Shown here: positions 37,261 to 49,200 of the stretch, piece after piece
How the letters are laid out: every line of letters starts with the position of its first letter
How positions within the stretch are numbered: the first letter of the stretch is position 1
Origin: Acanthosoma haemorrhoidale
Lineage: Eukaryota > Arthropoda > Insecta > Hemiptera > Acanthosomatidae
Length of the DNA stretch: 64,000 nt
Direction of reading: 5' to 3'
Assembly: GCA_930367205.1 (NCBI GenBank)
Contig: OV884011.1
Location: forward strand, 122,385,866-122,449,865
The notes under the pieces: model-generated
Database searches by the model: none
The model's input: only the letters and a program-made list of their open reading frames with translations
What the model was told of the DNA's origin: nothing
Position numbers and translations under genes: made by a program

Positions 37261-39464
37261 ATTATAACCCTCAATTTAAATTTAAAGTTAATTTGCATTT
37301 GTAATGTTCTTAAGGGTACGCCACCTGCTCGGCTTGGAGATTTTAAAAATTAAATACTGTATAATTACATAGTGAGAAGGGGATTTTACACCGTAATACA
37401 CGAAAATTCCCTTTTACACCACGAAAATTCCCATTACCACATGTTTTCGTAACGTGTTTCTTGAATCCACTTAGCAACAAATTGGATTTTATTCAGCTCA
37501 AATAAAGTGTAGCATGTATAGATTGAGTCGTATTGATCTGAGGATCGAACCCTCCATTGAGGGGGTAAATTATTTAAAGAATAATCCCCACTGGAGTGAA
37601 AATTCTTCGCCTATTATTCCTCTTGAGTGTGATGAGATTACATTTTAGAAGTTTTAATTAGGCCAGTAAGGAACCGTCATCAATCAACACAAACTTTTTC
37701 GTCTACATTACTACTACTAAATAAAAGTTTGAAGAAGGCTTATACTTCCCTTGGGTGATGCATTAATTTGTGCCAAACTTTCTCATTCTCAATGCTTAAA
37801 GACTGAGGTGACTTTTATTTCTGCTCCAAAGAAATTATATTTATTTTCTAAATTCAAAGTATTCCAATGAATTCATGAACTATGCCAGTCAGACGGCAGC
37901 CCTTAGAGAAAACACATCTAATGGACGAGGCTGACCCGACCCACCTAAAAAATCCCGGCATTGCCGTTTGTTGACGGTCCGGCCTTCGGCTAATAAAGCA
38001 GCTAAGACTGAGGGACTGAGGATATCAAGCTGAAGGACACCGTGGATATCCTCTAGAGCCAACTATAAGTAACGAAGAGAAGGAGTCATTAGAGATTTGC
38101 CAAGCCACATGCCATAGGAACGGTTCCCTTTCCGGACTACTAGTCCAGAATTACGAACTTCGAGCACCTCAGGCTCGGCTTGAAGACGCGGCGTGGTCTT
38201 TACAAGTCACCATACCTGGTCATAATTTCGATCTGTTGAACAACCACATGGTAGTGGAATGATCAGTGATCAAACAGACCTTTAATTTTCCCTTTATTTC
38301 CTACGTAATGTAAGGGTGTATTCTATTAATTGTATACTACTATCTTACCTCTAGACCTGCTCAAATTTTTTAATGCTCTAATTATTCTCTAATCGTCACT
38401 CTATTTCGGCTTTTTTAAACACATGCTGGGTGGTGTGCATGAACATGCAATACATACCAGCAGTGAAGAAGGGTTGGAGTCCTAATTATCAGTTACCTCG
38501 CATAGGGACTGATGGGATTGCCAAATTACCCCTGGCCCTTAGATATTAATAATACCCCACCGATCAATATAGATTATTTATTCTTAAATAATTTGTTAGG
38601 CTTTCTTTGATTTTTTGTTTCAAATTCAGAAACCCTGATTGAAAAAAATTTTGTCACCCCTATTGATAATATGTAATTTTTGTCTTTTACTTTTGAGCTG
38701 ATATCACGTAAAACTATTAAACCTGCTGCGGTTTTACACTTGAAGGCCGGGTGAAGCTTTAGCTCAGATAATTTTTATTGTTAATTTTCTATGTATACCA
38801 TAGCCTTCCTAACGTTAGGTGTATTTTTCGGGCTACAGGCTACATACAAGAGCTTATTCGGTTATCCTTAAAGGTTTAATTGTTAAAATTAATATTCATC
38901 ACCAATTATATTTCGACGAGGCTAAAACTGCACTCTGGAACCAAGGACTGACATGCTAGCAAGCCAACAGACTACCTAGCGTGTTTAGCAAACGGCCTGG
39001 AACAAATCCGAACGACCAAGTCGTCACGGTCTTGATGGGCACACTTCAGCGATCGAGGACTCGCATGCTGCATTAGTCTCACTGTTCGTTATGTAGCCAC
39101 TACGAAGGTATTATATTCTGAGCTCTCCGTGAAAACTGCAGGCTGTTTCCATACATACATCACCAGAACAGAAACATGAGTAATAACACGATGTTTTTTT
39201 TATTTTGAAGAAAAAAAAATTAAAACCTCCAAAATTCAATAAACAATGGGCTGAAAATTCAACAATAGTTTGTAATGTTCACTAATAATCAATGTATACA
39301 ATGATCTACAAAGACTTTACATGAACATTATGAATTTTAGCTGTGGTATTAATCCCACCAATTTTAGTAGTTTTTTGCCAATGAAAAAATGTACAATTCA
39401 TTTCAAAGTGGTTGCGAGACCCAAACCAAAGAGAATTAATGCATGTAATGTCATCAATCAAGGA

Positions 39465-39534
39465 GGGCTAGCCTAGTTAGTAGAGTACCTGACCGGGTAT
39501 TAAGGGGGTCCTAGGCTCCAGTGTACCTTTTTTT
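39465..39534 (+). repeat. tRNA-like / SINE-like block
   Basis: GGGCTAGCCTAGTTAGTAG resembles a tRNA 5' end with box A. About 38 bp later GGTCCTAGGCTCC resembles a degenerate box B, and a T7 run (39528-39534) follows as a pol III terminator would. The cloverleaf is imperfect, so this is a tRNA pseudogene or SINE head rather than a working tRNA. Confidence 0.25.
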
Positions 39535-40231
39535 AGTTATTAATTATAAATTATTTTAAATACAATTTTAATGCATTTATTTTCATACGCTGCTTGATAA
39601 AATAGGAATATTGACAATTAATTGACGGATAGTCAAATGAAACTTCCATGTAATATTTGGTCATTAGACCAAGCAAAGGACTCACGATAACTAGAAAATA
39701 CAGACATAAACAAAGGTAAAGCTGTAAAAAACACTTTCATCAGCTCACTTTGTCATTTTTAAGTGCTTATGCCTTATATAGCAGAATCGTGTCGAACCTC
39801 TTGCTCTGACATAACATCATTACACCTTATTACATTTCAATTTTTAATTAAAGAATTTAAAGTGATATCGGTATAATTCTTTTCATTACCATGTGCTGCA
39901 TTTATATGGATATATGTAAGGCAATTATTTAAGGTGGGGTGAATAAAATGAAGTCAGTTTCTCTGTAAACAAAGTAAGCAATTTTATTTACTATATCTTA
40001 TATTATAACAATTATTCATATTATTTACTCAATCTTACCTGTAAACAAAAAAACGACAATTACAGTTTATAATTATCACTTCTCTATTCACACTTTAATT
40101 ACAACTTTAGTTACTTAATACAACCTTTCTCTATCCTCTTACTTTTTAGATTCATGCTGATAGCTCCATCTAGTGGTGATCAGTAGAAGCAGCGCGGCAA
40201 ATTCAAATTAAAGAAAGGATACTTTCTTTAC

Positions 40232-40291
40232 ATATATATATATATATATATCATATCTTATCACATATACATATCAGATATATATATATAT
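40232..40291. repeat. AT dinucleotide repeats
   Basis: There are two AT runs (40232-40251 and about 40277-40291) separated by an imperfect spacer. Confidence 0.85.
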
Positions 40292-43200
40292 AACAGAATA
40301 GAATAGAAAAAATAAATATTCCGTGACCAAGCCTCCTATGAATAACAATGATATACAGATATTCAATTCTTTTCTGGCATACAAAAAGAACTGTTACGTC
40401 ATGAAAAAAAAAAGGATCAACAAATAAATAACAAAGAATACAATTTAAAGAAATCAGGGAAATTCAAACCCAACATGTGAGCGACACCTGAATTGTGCAT
40501 TAGATACTTTCGTAAAATATGAGCTTACCAGTAAGTGTGTAAACAGGTGATTTGTGATATCAAAGAACAATTGTTTTATTGGTTAACGAGGAACTGATTT
40601 TTAAAATAGTCTGACAGTCTCGTACCTTGCGCAAGCACCTTTTTTCATAATATGAGATTTGTTATTGTTCATTAGCTTGAGCATTTTGATGTGAATGTAA
40701 ACAATAAAATAAAACATTGTCTTGAATTTGAATCATTTATGAACTGCGTTTCATACCTTTGCAACGCATAGCACAAAAACCTATACATCGGCTTTACACT
40801 AAGGATTGATACAGGTTGTGACAGGGGGGGGGAGGGTTGAAGGTTCACAGGGAAGAAGCATAGTGAATGTTAGTAGAGAGACAGTTCAGAGAGCTGTAGC
40901 GGGAGTGAGGAGGAAACGGTGGGATGCACGTTTGTGGGAAGGAGTGTAAAGGTCAGATAGGCGGGGATCTTGTGTTGCGTAATATATACGTAGTTAATAA
41001 ATATCTCTGATTGTATAGACCACATGCAAGATGTATTGGAATCTGGCCCTACCAATAGAGGAAGACTCTACCATTGTTACTGAGTACAGCCGAAGTTTCT
41101 CTGTGCGGCCTAATTGAATTAATAACTCGAGGAGTACACTCGGTGCCTGGTCGAGGCAGCTAGCTCCAAGTTAAGCGGAATATTCGATCCATAATAAAGT
41201 GGGGGGGGGTCAGACCCACAGCGAAGCCAGTGTACTTAACTACCATTGGCTGGCCAATGATTTTATTTAGTTGTAAAGTTTATATAATTCACACGGTTTC
41301 TTAATACGATTAAGAACGGGGTTAGAGAGGAAATTGGGAAATTAAATCTCTTGGCTTCTTCCACAAAACCATAGGCACATCATTTCTGATAAATTTCATG
41401 TTCATATATTTTAGAATAAAAACTATTTTGTGCACTGCTTTATGAAATTGTTTTAATATACATTTTTTTAATAAAAAAATGTGCAAAACGTTTATGGTTC
41501 CTACAATCCAAGATATTTATTAACCACGTATATATCTCAATGTTCATGTAACTTTTCCAATGGAAAAAGAGCACGGCAGGTTGAAATCCCAATGGCCCGC
41601 ACCACCGGGAAAAATCTCGCTGCCTACTGAATTCGGAAGACTCAATCAGCCCCAAAACTTCCTCAAGGGTAAGGGTCGACAAAGAAGAAAAGACATCTTG
41701 AGAGCAACTTGATCAACCACCATCATTCTTTTATTCCTCAACATCAATTCATAAATTAAAAATATAGAATAGAGGAAGATTTTAGCCGAGGGCAGGGGCC
41801 CAGAAGAAGAAGACAGATAGTGGGGCGAGATGAAGCTCAAGGCAAGAGAAACTAGTACAAGCATTTAGAACCCCTCCCCCCTCCACACACACACACACAC
41901 TAGAAACAACGGAGAAGCTTTAGTTTCTATTTTATTTCATTTTATTAGCTGAATTAAATCAGGGGAAACAAAATGTTATTGACATATTAATTTAAATTAT
42001 TACTTCTTCAGGCCATTCTCCCCCAAAAATTTACAGTTTTGCTTATTTTATTTTCAATAGGCTTATTTAATTATATTTTTATGTTCCTAACTCATGACAC
42101 CTTTTACCCTTCTCGTCTTACCTTTCATTCTAATATACAGTCCATTTTACTAGACATGTAGCATCTTCATAGTTGTAGTACCATATGCCTTTACCTGGAA
42201 GGCATCACAACAAACAATTATCACAACGTATTTTGGACTAGAGTATGGATTTTCATCTTTTAATATTTTGCTTGCAATTTTGACAACTACGAAAATTTCT
42301 ATAAGCTTATAGTGTTATTCTAGTGGTAATGTTTTAGTTATGATGTATCATTATAGGAATATATATGCTAGTTTCTAAAATTGTTTTATTTTAGTGGGTT
42401 ATTTTCTGGGTTAATTAGAAACCCACCAAATGAAAATTCTATTAAATGTTAAAGAATAATTTACAGACTGCCATTCAATTAACTCACTGACTTCTCAACA
42501 GTTTGTCAGAAATACTGACGAACAAAAGCTCACAGAGTACAGAAATATTTAAAAATATATCATAATGATATGATAAACTTTGAAGAAAGATTTATTGTTA
42601 TAAAGTGCTGATAACTAAGATAAATTTTTAGTATTGCGATAATATGCTGCTTATGTTTTGTTGTAAAATTAAATCACCTTTGTGATCTATGGTGATCGGT
42701 ATGCCATACGTTTTGTTGAGGCATCATCATGGATTTATTCATTTCATTTAATACAGAACATAAACCATTTATATTTATGAGCTATAAATAAACAAGACAA
42801 AAAATATATAGAATATAAAATAAGAAAACCTGTTAGAAGGTCTCTGGTGTTATTTATTTGAAGCTGGTAGTTAATAGGAAAAACAAATACACAAAAACTT
42901 TAGTTTTCCGTGTTCTGCCATTTCCCTTTAATCTAGAGTGAAATTTAGTCATGCCAGTCGGAGCTGAGTTTCTACAGTGGCAGCGTAGCACGAACCCTCA
43001 TTCAAATACAAATTATTCTTTTTTCCTTGCTGCTGACAGTCGGGTCTTGAGTTGATCTGTTCAGTTTGAAACACAATTATTTTTATTCTGGCTGCCAGCA
43101 TGCACCATTACCGTGCAGCATAGTTTAGGCTGTAAGCAACTTCTAATTTATTCGTAATAGATAATACAATAATAACATAAATGTTTAAGTTATTGTCGGT

Positions 43201-43741
43201 GGCCTCGCTTTTTTTATTCTTTTACAGGTATTATTGAAAAACAACGTTCGGTGCTTCAAAAAATAAACCAATATTTTTCCTCCCACTGATTTTTGAAGAA
43301 TTTGGGAGAGTAGGGGAAGGCGAAATCAGGGCTTAACATTATTCGTCCCAAATTTCGAGTGAATATCATCTCTGACTTATAGGCTCATAAGGAAGATGTG
43401 TACCTACTTAGTTTTCTGCATTATTGACATATCCAAAAGGAAACACTTCCCTTTCAACCAGGTTCAGAGCAACCGTATTTCACCTGTATTTAATTTTTTG
43501 CAGTCAAAGAAATAATTATTCCAAAAGTTTAAAAAATATATGCATGTTTAATTATGCTATATAAATGTTAGTAAAGAACCTTTCCTTTTTTTGCATTATT
43601 AGTTAATTCAGAATTGGGAAATAGAATCACGTGCAATAAAATGTGAATGATATATAAAACAGGAATGACATGACGGGATAAGGGTGAAGAACATCCAGTT
43701 ACACCTCCCCACAATTTTATTTAGAATTGACCGGTTATATT

Positions 43742-43866
43742 AATATGTGCCTATTTAATTTCATTATAGCACACCCCTGTTTAATTTAATTATTAATAAT
43801 TAATAGCATATCCCCATTTATTCTATTCTTAATAATTAATGACAGATCCCTATTTCATTTCATTAA
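43742..43866. repeat. Degenerate 37-bp minisatellite, ~3 units
   Basis: Successive units share a CCCC-TTTA block followed by TTAATAATTAAT. The best two start at gcacacccctg and gcatatcccca, with partial units on both sides. Confidence 0.6.
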
Positions 43867-44723
43867 ACAAAAAAGACGCTTTAACTGATATAAACGTATG
43901 ATCCCCCTTAGGAATTGGCCTTCTAACACTTTCATCGAAAAAATAAACGTCAAATGCATGGGTAGGCCGGTATAATTTCCTCAATATAATTCACCCAAAC
44001 CTACCCATAACATCGCAATGCTCCTGCGATCTTTAATTACATTGCAAAAAAACGTTGGTGGTAAGGCAAAACGAAAGAAATTGTTGCCAACTAGCAGCTA
44101 TCAAATAACGGAGTAGATAAACCTAGTATTGGTGAAGTTTTGGCCGTCATATCCATGATACTCTGGTTCTTGTTATTAATATATGCATACATTTTTAGCT
44201 CTGTATTCTGAAGTTTATAGTCATTTCGGAGAAGATGTGTTCGGCGTCAGTGAATCCCTCTTTTGCACTTGGTGAAAAAAATTACTGTGTCAGTAGGATG
44301 ATGATCATATTCTACGGTTTTTAATTGTCTCTAAGAAGAAAACATAAAAACTGAAGGCTTTGTTAAGATTGTCTAAATGAAAGAAATCGGATGACTTTTT
44401 AAAATGCCCAAACTTGTTCCAAGCTTCCACGAATGTAGATGATTTCTCATTCTTGAAAAAATGAATACTTCTAGTAAATAAATAACTTAAAATAAAACCA
44501 AACAATAAATCATGCGAACAGGCGTCCCTCGGGACAGTTTATCAACAACCTCCCTGATTTACGCTACTGTAATTTTCATGAAATGTTTGGTTTCGTGAAA
44601 ATGTAGTGTATTTCTCCTTCTCCGAGAATCACCAATTGTTGTTTTTTTTATCTAGAATTAATTTTCTCTAGTTTTTATATGGATAAAATTGAAGCATCTT
44701 CTTGTAAGTTATCAACCATGATA

Positions 44724-45060
44724 AAATCGAAAATGACAGTGGGAGTCCTGCGGATGGACGATTTCTTGAATCATATCTCTGTGGTCAGCCTCCATTGGAC
44801 CGCACCCTGCGACTCGTCTAATAGAGGAGTGTGGGGGATTCCCCAAAACTCCGCTTCTTCTTTCGTATGTTAGGAATGTGACAAACATGCGGATTTGAAA
44901 GATCTCTGGGATATTGGAATTTGTAAATATTTATTGACACCTCTGTGAGAATGCGTAACTGTAAATATAGTATAAATGAGATCATTGATCACAATTGATT
45001 ATTGTCAAATAGGGCTGATTTTAATTTTATCTCATTAAAAGGTTTATTAAAAAAAACAAA
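44724..45060 (+). mobile_element. J1 3'-UTR fragment
   Basis: It starts with atgacagtgggagtcctg, matching the J1 segment just after the ORF2 stop (28137 region), and continues through the tccgcttcttctttcgtatg and atttgtaaatattta blocks to the 3' end near 45050. It is more diverged than the copies with visible duplications. No duplication was recognised. Confidence 0.75.
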
Positions 45061-45539
45061 AGACTGAGATTCATGGATTAATAAGATGGATTCACATTTA
45101 GCCAGTAAAACTAAATGCTTCTTAAATGACCCTTGTTGTTAACATGCCCTAAAAAAAATATTCTTAACATCTCCTATGGATTTGGATCTATGGATTTTAT
45201 TCGTTACACGAGTTATCAATTAAAGGTTATCAATCAAAACATTTCAACTGATATGTTATCAGCCTGATTTTGCTGATATTTATTCGGTAATGTATGTAAT
45301 ATGATGATGTGTCATTTAAAGGAAATGGATTGTAATTCCAATGCAGACATTAAAATTATATTCAGTTGAAGCCTAATAAATTCTGTTCTACTTTGCTGCT
45401 CACCGAGGTGCAATTGTTTAACTAGTATTTCTATTGCACACCTATTCGTGGGAAGATAAATAGTTTTCAGCGATGTCCAAAAATGCTCTGTAAATGTACG
45501 TAGATAAACATTAGACTACACCGCATGTTTGCTATGATA
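45061..45539. other. AT-rich stretch, nothing recognised
   Basis: No frame or repeat of note. Confidence 0.5.
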
Positions 45540-45900
45540 AACGCGTGGCCGTCGGTAGGTGAGAATGTCAGGCCATACAATGCCACAGGCTCCTTATCCC
45601 GAGCAGACATATGAAACGTTACAAGACGACGACAGAGAAGGAGATAAATGAGCACTAGATAAGAAGTCACCGATGATGGGGAGACAATACTGTGGATTAC
45701 CCCTTTGTATCATTCATCGGGCGGGGAATCAATAAAGCCGGTCCCCACTGCGGAGGGGTGGCTTGTTCCCCTACCGGCCCGCCCTTATCTACATACCGAC
45801 ACAGTACCCAAAGTGCCTTGTTGGCTCCTGTCCGACTCTATTTGCATCGTGAAAGTATTTCTCATTCCCTGACTGTGCCTTTTGCCACATTTCAATAGGT
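45540..45900. promoter_or_regulatory. GC-richer island with GATA motifs
   Basis: The island has GATA cores at about 45593 (minus), 45642 (AGATAAAT), 45657 (TAGATAAG) and 45785 (TTATCT), within sequence clearly GC-richer than its flanks. The layout is like that of 37021-37260. The frame 45692-45898 is not convincing as a gene. The regulatory role is inference. Confidence 0.2.
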
Positions 45901-45961
45901 TAACAAAGAAAAAACATTTATAGGTGTGTACAATCCGTACAAGTAAAGGGTGATAGCGAAA

Positions 45962-46221
45962 TACCTTATAGATACTTCTCTATTGTGATAAAATAACAAT
46001 CTGCCTTATTGGGCAATAAGTAATTGTGATATTTACAATTTTCATTCACTCGCTTATTCACAAGTCACAGTATTTACAAACAGCCCAGAGACCTACCATG
46101 TCCACATGGTTGTCACCTCCCTCGCATGCACCCTCCGAGAAGGATTATAGGGATGAGTGACGCAGTGTAATGACTGCGTTAGGGGATAAGGGTGGTTGGA
46201 TAGGTTATTAAAATTACCTTA
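45962..46221 (-). mobile_element. J1 fragment with internal deletion, possible 7-bp TSD
   Basis: The minus strand has the end of ORF2 (46206-46140, the block after NLSNHPNP) joined to the J1 3' UTR (46140-45969). TACCTTA occurs at 45962-45968 and 46215-46221 and may be the duplication. Much of the 3' UTR present in other copies is missing in between. Confidence 0.65.
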
Positions 46222-49200
46222 GAAAAGAACGAGGTATACGAAATTCGGCGCAGGTCAGCAGTTGCTACTATACCTCTATACTATACTATACCTTAGATCA
46301 GGAATCAACGAGGTCTTATTTGTTTAAAATAAAATAAAAACATTAGGGGTATCGAAACATATAAACAACCATCTCACAATAGCATTTTGTAAGATATTGG
46401 GGGACGTTTTCTGAAGTAGACCATTCTCCATTGTAAAATTAGTGTAGTGTCGGTATCTGACTGGTTAAGGTAGCTATTCATTTCTTATCACGAGACTGAG
46501 TTAAAAGACTAGACCCTACTCCAAAGAAAAGTAATTGAGGATTCCGGAATGTAATTCAGATAGAAATCAGCATGCTAATCACCGGAATAATTTTAAAAGC
46601 TTCAGTTACAGCCAAAAAATGATTATGCAAAACATTCTCACTTGAGCTCATAGATCAGCAGACCAAGAGAGAGAGGTCATTATAAAGATAAATTATTCTT
46701 GAGGTATAGACTCGCGGGGCTCTCACTTTTTGGCCAACTTCACCGATCAACAAGTTGCATAATCTCGTGATGACAACGATTTGATTTTTTTATGATTTCA
46801 ATAAATGGTGCCAAAATTAAAAATAAGCCATACTACCGGCCCTTGAATAGTGTCAAAAGTCAGTTAAAATTTGCCCCTAGACAAAAATAAAAATAGCTGT
46901 TTAATTCACTAACCAACGTTTTATTGGAGCAGTATTAAGAGTAAAAGCGTCATAAAAAGTCCTTACACGTGGAGTACAGCTCATGTGCAGGTGGCGTTTC
47001 ATCAAAAGAGGACTCGTCCCCCAACTTTAGTGAGTTAGTGATAGGTCCTTTGGTCAGAGGATCAATAAATGTGGTAACTCACCCAAATTATAGTAAAGTT
47101 AATAATGAGAAATTGTACCTGAGTATATCTAATATACTTGAAATTATAAACAATACAGATAATATTAAATAAATATTGAATGATCTAAAAAATAGTTAAT
47201 AAAAGTAAACAGAGAATTGAAAAAGCAAAGGCCAAAAAGAATCGGTAAAAAAGAGAATGGAGAAATATACAAATAATAAGAAAACTATAAACAAACTGAA
47301 TTATAATATTTATTTATATTAGCCATATTACCTTAATTGTTTTAATCTCTGGAAATATTTGGAGAGCTTCATTATATTCTTAATAAATGCCGTTCCCTAA
47401 TTGACTAACTACCTTAATTCCCGAAACGCATTTGCTTGTCATCAACCGAACTAAGGTCTGCTGTGTACTAAAACATAACTACTTAGATTAGTGCCTTGTG
47501 AATAGTGCTTAGCAGCAGTGACATCACAACAAAACATTAAGCGAACCAAGCATCTTATGTTAAAGCTATATTAAGTACTTTAGTTACTTAGAGGGAACTT
47601 AGGGCAATGCCGGGCTTAGTCGACTCCACCATTAGGAAAATAAAAACAATTATCAAGTACTTAAAAGCCAGTATTTAAGTCCCTAAAATAATGCTTTCTA
47701 GCAGTATTACAGCTGTTTGTAATTACTAAATCTTATGGTGGTTATAATTATAATATTATAAATAACGAAAACAACATGAAAGAAAGGTTTATACCAAAAA
47801 AATAGGGCAGATTGCCTATTTATTCCGTCTATATACTTCTAAATCGTACTCAATAGCCTGTTCTGCTATAAAATATTTTTTTTGGAATAACTGCGAAATG
47901 CGATCCCCCTAGTATATATCTTAATATTTACTGCTCAAATAAAATGAATAAATGAAAAAAAAAATCTTTATTCGGGGACTTTATCCTCTAATAATAGCAA
48001 AAAGCTCCGAAGAAATATCTCTACCAACAATAATTGCGCAAAGGTAGCACGAATTGAAAAGTGAAAAGGAAGGTAGTACTGCGAAAGTGGCAGTCCCTGG
48101 CGATTTCGAGTTAGGGGACGACTCCAGGAGTTAGAATTAGGATGGGGCATTACGGATTCACTTTCGTTCTTCGAAATGTTTTGTAGAGAAGTTGGTGTTC
48201 GTTCAGGGTGCCATTGGTGGATGAATCTTTTTCTTGCTGCGTTCCGACGCTCATAAAGTCTTTTATTTCCTGAGTCAACTTAGGAACGCAGGGGCGCTTT
48301 GCACGGATTTTTTTCTGTTGACTTTTTGAAAGGAGGATGCTTGTTTAAGACGGTGAGGGGGTTGAGGTTAGCCATAGTATCAATAGAGGTAAATGAAGCA
48401 AATAGTGAGTCGCCAGGAAAAGTACTGAGCAGAATAATGACAAACTGGAATAATGGACATTTTGATCACCACTTAGGCACCTATACCGCCTGGCTATCCA
48501 TGACAACAATATCTATGCCTCTTTAAAAATATCGCATGCAGTCATTTTATTATTTATTTACATGGTACCAGGAAACATATTTGTCAAAATAAGACTTTTT
48601 TTTTTACTATTGCATTTCGTTTTAGATGAAGTTCGTGTGGTTGACAAATTAAAATTTTCTAATGGATATTTGACAATTGTAATAAATAAATCATTTACAG
48701 CCCAGAAAACTCCTCCACGAAGCATGAGCAATTTTCAAATTTACTAAGAAAATTTAGGAAATAAAAAAATAATTTAAGAAAGAGAGGTGATATTTGTATG
48801 TCACTCTTTCGGGAAAATATTGTCAAAAAATTTTGTTTCAGGTCAGTCCTGTATGACTAATTAGTGGTTTACTGTTAAAATTAGGGAGATTCGATAGTCG
48901 CTATTAGTAATATTTCTTCTTTTGTTGTCAAATAAAATTTTCTAAGTGAAAAGATAGGTGGTACTTATTGCACTATGTAGTATATAATTTGGAATGTCAA
49001 TATTGGGCTATAGGGGACACACGGTTACACATTTAAATACTAATTGATTTACCAATGGATGCGAAAACTAAGAAAAATGGGAAAACAATTTTCACAAGCG
49101 TTATTACGGTACCGGTACCTTTTTGTAGCAAAAATAAATTAAACCTAACGGTTATCTGGTTTATGTTTATGGAACCTTTAATAATACTCGAAGAGTGCTT

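Larger units (their letters stand above)
36434..44723. other. Long AT-rich stretch with scattered GC-richer patches
   Basis: No protein gene is supported. Contents noted separately are the GATA-rich island (37021-37260), the tRNA-like block (39465-39534), the AT repeats (40232-40291) and the 37-bp minisatellite (43742-43866). GC-richer patches at 37900-38260 and 38940-39170, a G8-9 run near 41202 and a CA run near 41885 have no recognised role. Confidence 0.5.
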
